Shown here: in pieces, positions 62,059 to 64,000 of the stretch | Layout of the letters: each line of letters begins with the position of its first letter | Position numbering within the stretch: position 1 is the first letter of the stretch | Assembly: GCA_017979445.1 (NCBI GenBank) | Contig: CM030714.1 | Location: 4,774,001-4,838,000 of the forward strand | Reading direction: 5' to 3' | Length of the DNA: 64,000 bases | Source: Akebia trifoliata | Lineage: Eukaryota > Streptophyta > Magnoliopsida > Ranunculales > Lardizabalaceae | Translations under genes and position numbers: made by a program | Notes under the pieces: generated by a model | Told to the model about the DNA's origin: nothing | Seen by the model: the letters and a program-made list of their open reading frames with translations, nothing else | Database searches by the model: none

Positions 62059-63226
62059 TCAGGCAGTTGGGTAGGAGGCATCCATAGCTATACCACAGAG
62101 GCCTTCCTCGGCATCAATATCGCGTTGCATTCGTATGTATCCCTCTTCACCCCATGTAGTGCCCCATGAGTTCTTGACCAACCAATACTTTGTCCCATCA
62201 CTACTCGTCCCATAGCCGACTGCAGTAACACCATGGTCTAGGTCAGTGCCACAATCTCCTGTGAATATCCCACTTGAGTAGAATTGGAAGGCAGATCCAC
62301 TGGCGTCAATGGCTACTGAAATTGGTTGGTTGACGACAGCTTTCAGTAGTGATTTCTCACTGTTGGCTGGCACGTCTTCATAACCATTGATCTTGGCTGC
62401 ATGGGTGGATGCCTTCTTGGTGTTGCAAGTTCCATCAACTCCCTTGTAGGGGTAGTTAGATTCGGTGGTTAGGCCTTGATTATGTTGGATGAATTCAAAG
62501 GCATCATCCATGAGACCACCCTCACAACCTTGATCCTCGCCGCTAGTATCACAGTCCACTAACTCTTGCTCAGATAGGGAAACCAACTTACCGGTAGTGA
62601 GCTGGGTAATACCTTCCATAGCCGCAACAGCTGAGAACGCCCAACAACATCCTATGTTTTTGTAACATTTATATGACAAAAAACAAGAAAAATTAGAAAT
62701 GGAGTCGATGATACGTGTATGTGGAAGCAAAATTTGCCAACAATATTACTAGATAAGTTTCAAGTATAGTATGTATATGTTGATGCTTACCACATTGGCC
62801 TTGATCTTTGATGGGAGTAACAGCTCCTTTTTTTCTCCAATCCATAGTAGATGGCACTGCAGTCACATTTTCATATCTGAAGGACACCGTCTCTAATGAC
62901 CTTGGTCTGTAAGACACCTTATATCCGTTACGCGATGCCCTAAATTCTTCATTGGTTTGGTCTGCAAATTCGTTGACGCTTAGCTTGTATGCTCGGTCCC
63001 CAACACTGTTAAAAGTCTCTATAAACTTAACATTGTCCTTGAATGTCTTGAACCGCCTCTCCTTCTCCAAGGAATCCTCATAAATTCGTCCATAACGAAC
63101 CATCCATTGTTCATGCCTTTCGGACATGGATGCCTCTTGGAGTGTGCGAGCAAGCGCTTGAGAAGCCCAAACACCGAGAATGAAGAAAGCTACACATATA
63201 TATTGCGATTGTCGTGCTGAACCCAT
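62059..63226 (-). CDS. papain-like cysteine protease 7 (SAG39-type), inverted
   Basis: Exons 63226-62791 and 62651-62059; 342 residues, intact. Signal peptide [19 protein letters not shown] to about SQALA, I29 prodomain ([20 protein letters not shown]), catalytic Gln142, Cys148, His285 and Asn306. It is the most diverged intact copy: exon 2 has [15 protein letters not shown] after [16 protein letters not shown] and [14 protein letters not shown]. In the prodomain LSVNEFAD has Ser where all others have Gly in the GxNxFxD motif. The 139-base intron lies at the same phase and place as in the others. The orientation is opposite to the rest, so the 62-58 kb interval is a tail-to-tail gap. Confidence 0.93.
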
Positions 63227-63316
63227 GTTTTTCAGTCTTAGCAGATCAAGATTGTTTCTTAGGGAAGGTTATTGTAATGGATTGAAAGGATGCTCCGATC
63301 TTTTAGGGGGGCTTTA

Positions 63317-63400
63317 GTTTATATAGTCACGTATTTGTCTTGATAGGGACCTCCTACGTACTATGGCCGTTAAAGTGTAGCATAGTTTCGTGTACGTTGT
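63317..63400 (-). promoter_or_regulatory. protease 7 core promoter block
   Basis: On the minus strand: CAACGTACACGAAAC, CACTTTAACGGCCATAGTAC, a complete TACGTA, CCCTATCAAG and CTATATAAAC (63317-63326), about 91 bases before the ATG. The block stands out because DNA further upstream has no visible similarity to the other copies. Confidence 0.75.
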
Positions 63401-64000
63401 ATTAGAATCTGTTTCACACGTCTATGATTGTTTGTATTATATTATTAATGTATCTCTTGTCTTCTTTCTCCTTTTTAATGGTTCTCTAAGAAAGCCTCGC
63501 CAACGTTGTAACAAACAAACATTGTACGAGTCATAATCTTTCTTTATAACAAGCATGAATTTGCCTTTGGAAGGATATATCATACTTTGACTAAGTAGAA
63601 TAGAATTTTTTTAGAGAGCAACGTATACGAATAAAAGAGCAAACTAATTTCAATTTTTTTTTTTTAAGGAAGATATCAAAATAAACTTCTCTTATACGCC
63701 AAAAACTACTATCTTTTCCCATGCTTCAGTGGCCCGTGTAATGACATTACTCTAAAGAGTTCTAAAAAACTTGGGGAAAAAAACGTGGGAATTAGGAAGA
63801 GTAAACAGAAGAGAAGGAGATGTCCAAAATGGTTTCGTGTACCATTTATATATTAATATTTTACTCATATGGAAAGGATATTCAAAGAATGGAATAATAA
63901 TTAAAATTCATGAAAAGTATAATATGTGTGTTACAATGGTATCTCAATATCTTCTTTCCATCTTGGGAGTATTCAATGTGTGATTTCTATAGCCTGAATA
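63401..64000. other. upstream flank of protease 7 to window end
   Basis: AT-rich DNA. AAGAAAGCCT and CTTTCTCCTTTTTA recall the GGAAGGCTTTCTTCAAGGAC and AAAAAGGAGAAAGG phrases upstream of proteases 2-6, so some promoter-distal similarity may remain. No gene seen. Confidence 0.45.

Overview
The window is nuclear DNA of a flowering plant. Genes are split by GT-AG introns, the intergenic DNA is AT-rich and full of nested transposable elements, and every recognisable protein belongs to a plant family. I cannot name the species.

Layout: (1) 2635-6048 (+), a seven-exon mitochondrial malate dehydrogenase gene whose intron 2 carries degenerate tandem copies of its own 3' splice junction. (2) 9936-12821 (-), a two-exon class II DAD1-like phospholipase A1. 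(3) 12.9-27.8 kb, a gene-free stretch of nested elements: non-autonomous hAT-like elements with 8-bp target duplications, CACTA-type MITEs with 3-bp duplications, solo LTRs, LINE relics and foldback repeats. (4) 27871-33788 (+), a six-exon CHUP1/IPGA1-like coiled-coil and proline-rich protein. (5) 33.8-63.4 kb, a tandem array of seven SAG39/SAG12-type papain-like cysteine protease genes. Six are on +, starting at 35305, 40840, 44134, 47177, 51969 and 56919; one is on -, starting at 63226. All share one phase-1 intron inside the catalytic-site motif, 342-residue products and a nearly identical promoter block. The copy at 47177 is broken by a 1-base deletion. Antisense-oriented prodomain relics precede several copies.

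The array grew by duplication of about 4-5 kb units. The first unit seems to begin in the 3' UTR of the CHUP1-like gene. Elements present in one paralogous unit and absent from another (a CACTA MITE in one intron and one 5' flank, a LINE in one 3' flank, a TA-flanked element shared by two units) give exact empty sites and an order of events. The second exon is far more uniform than the first, which suggests gene conversion.

The proteases are predicted secreted or vacuolar endopeptidases of the senescence/defence type. MDH works in the mitochondrial TCA cycle, the lipase is predicted cytosolic, and the CHUP1-like protein is probably cytoskeletal. No functional link among the four gene types is evident. 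I found no convincing tRNA, rRNA, CRISPR or prokaryotic feature and no wholly new gene system. The most informative content is the protease array and the element insertions that date it.
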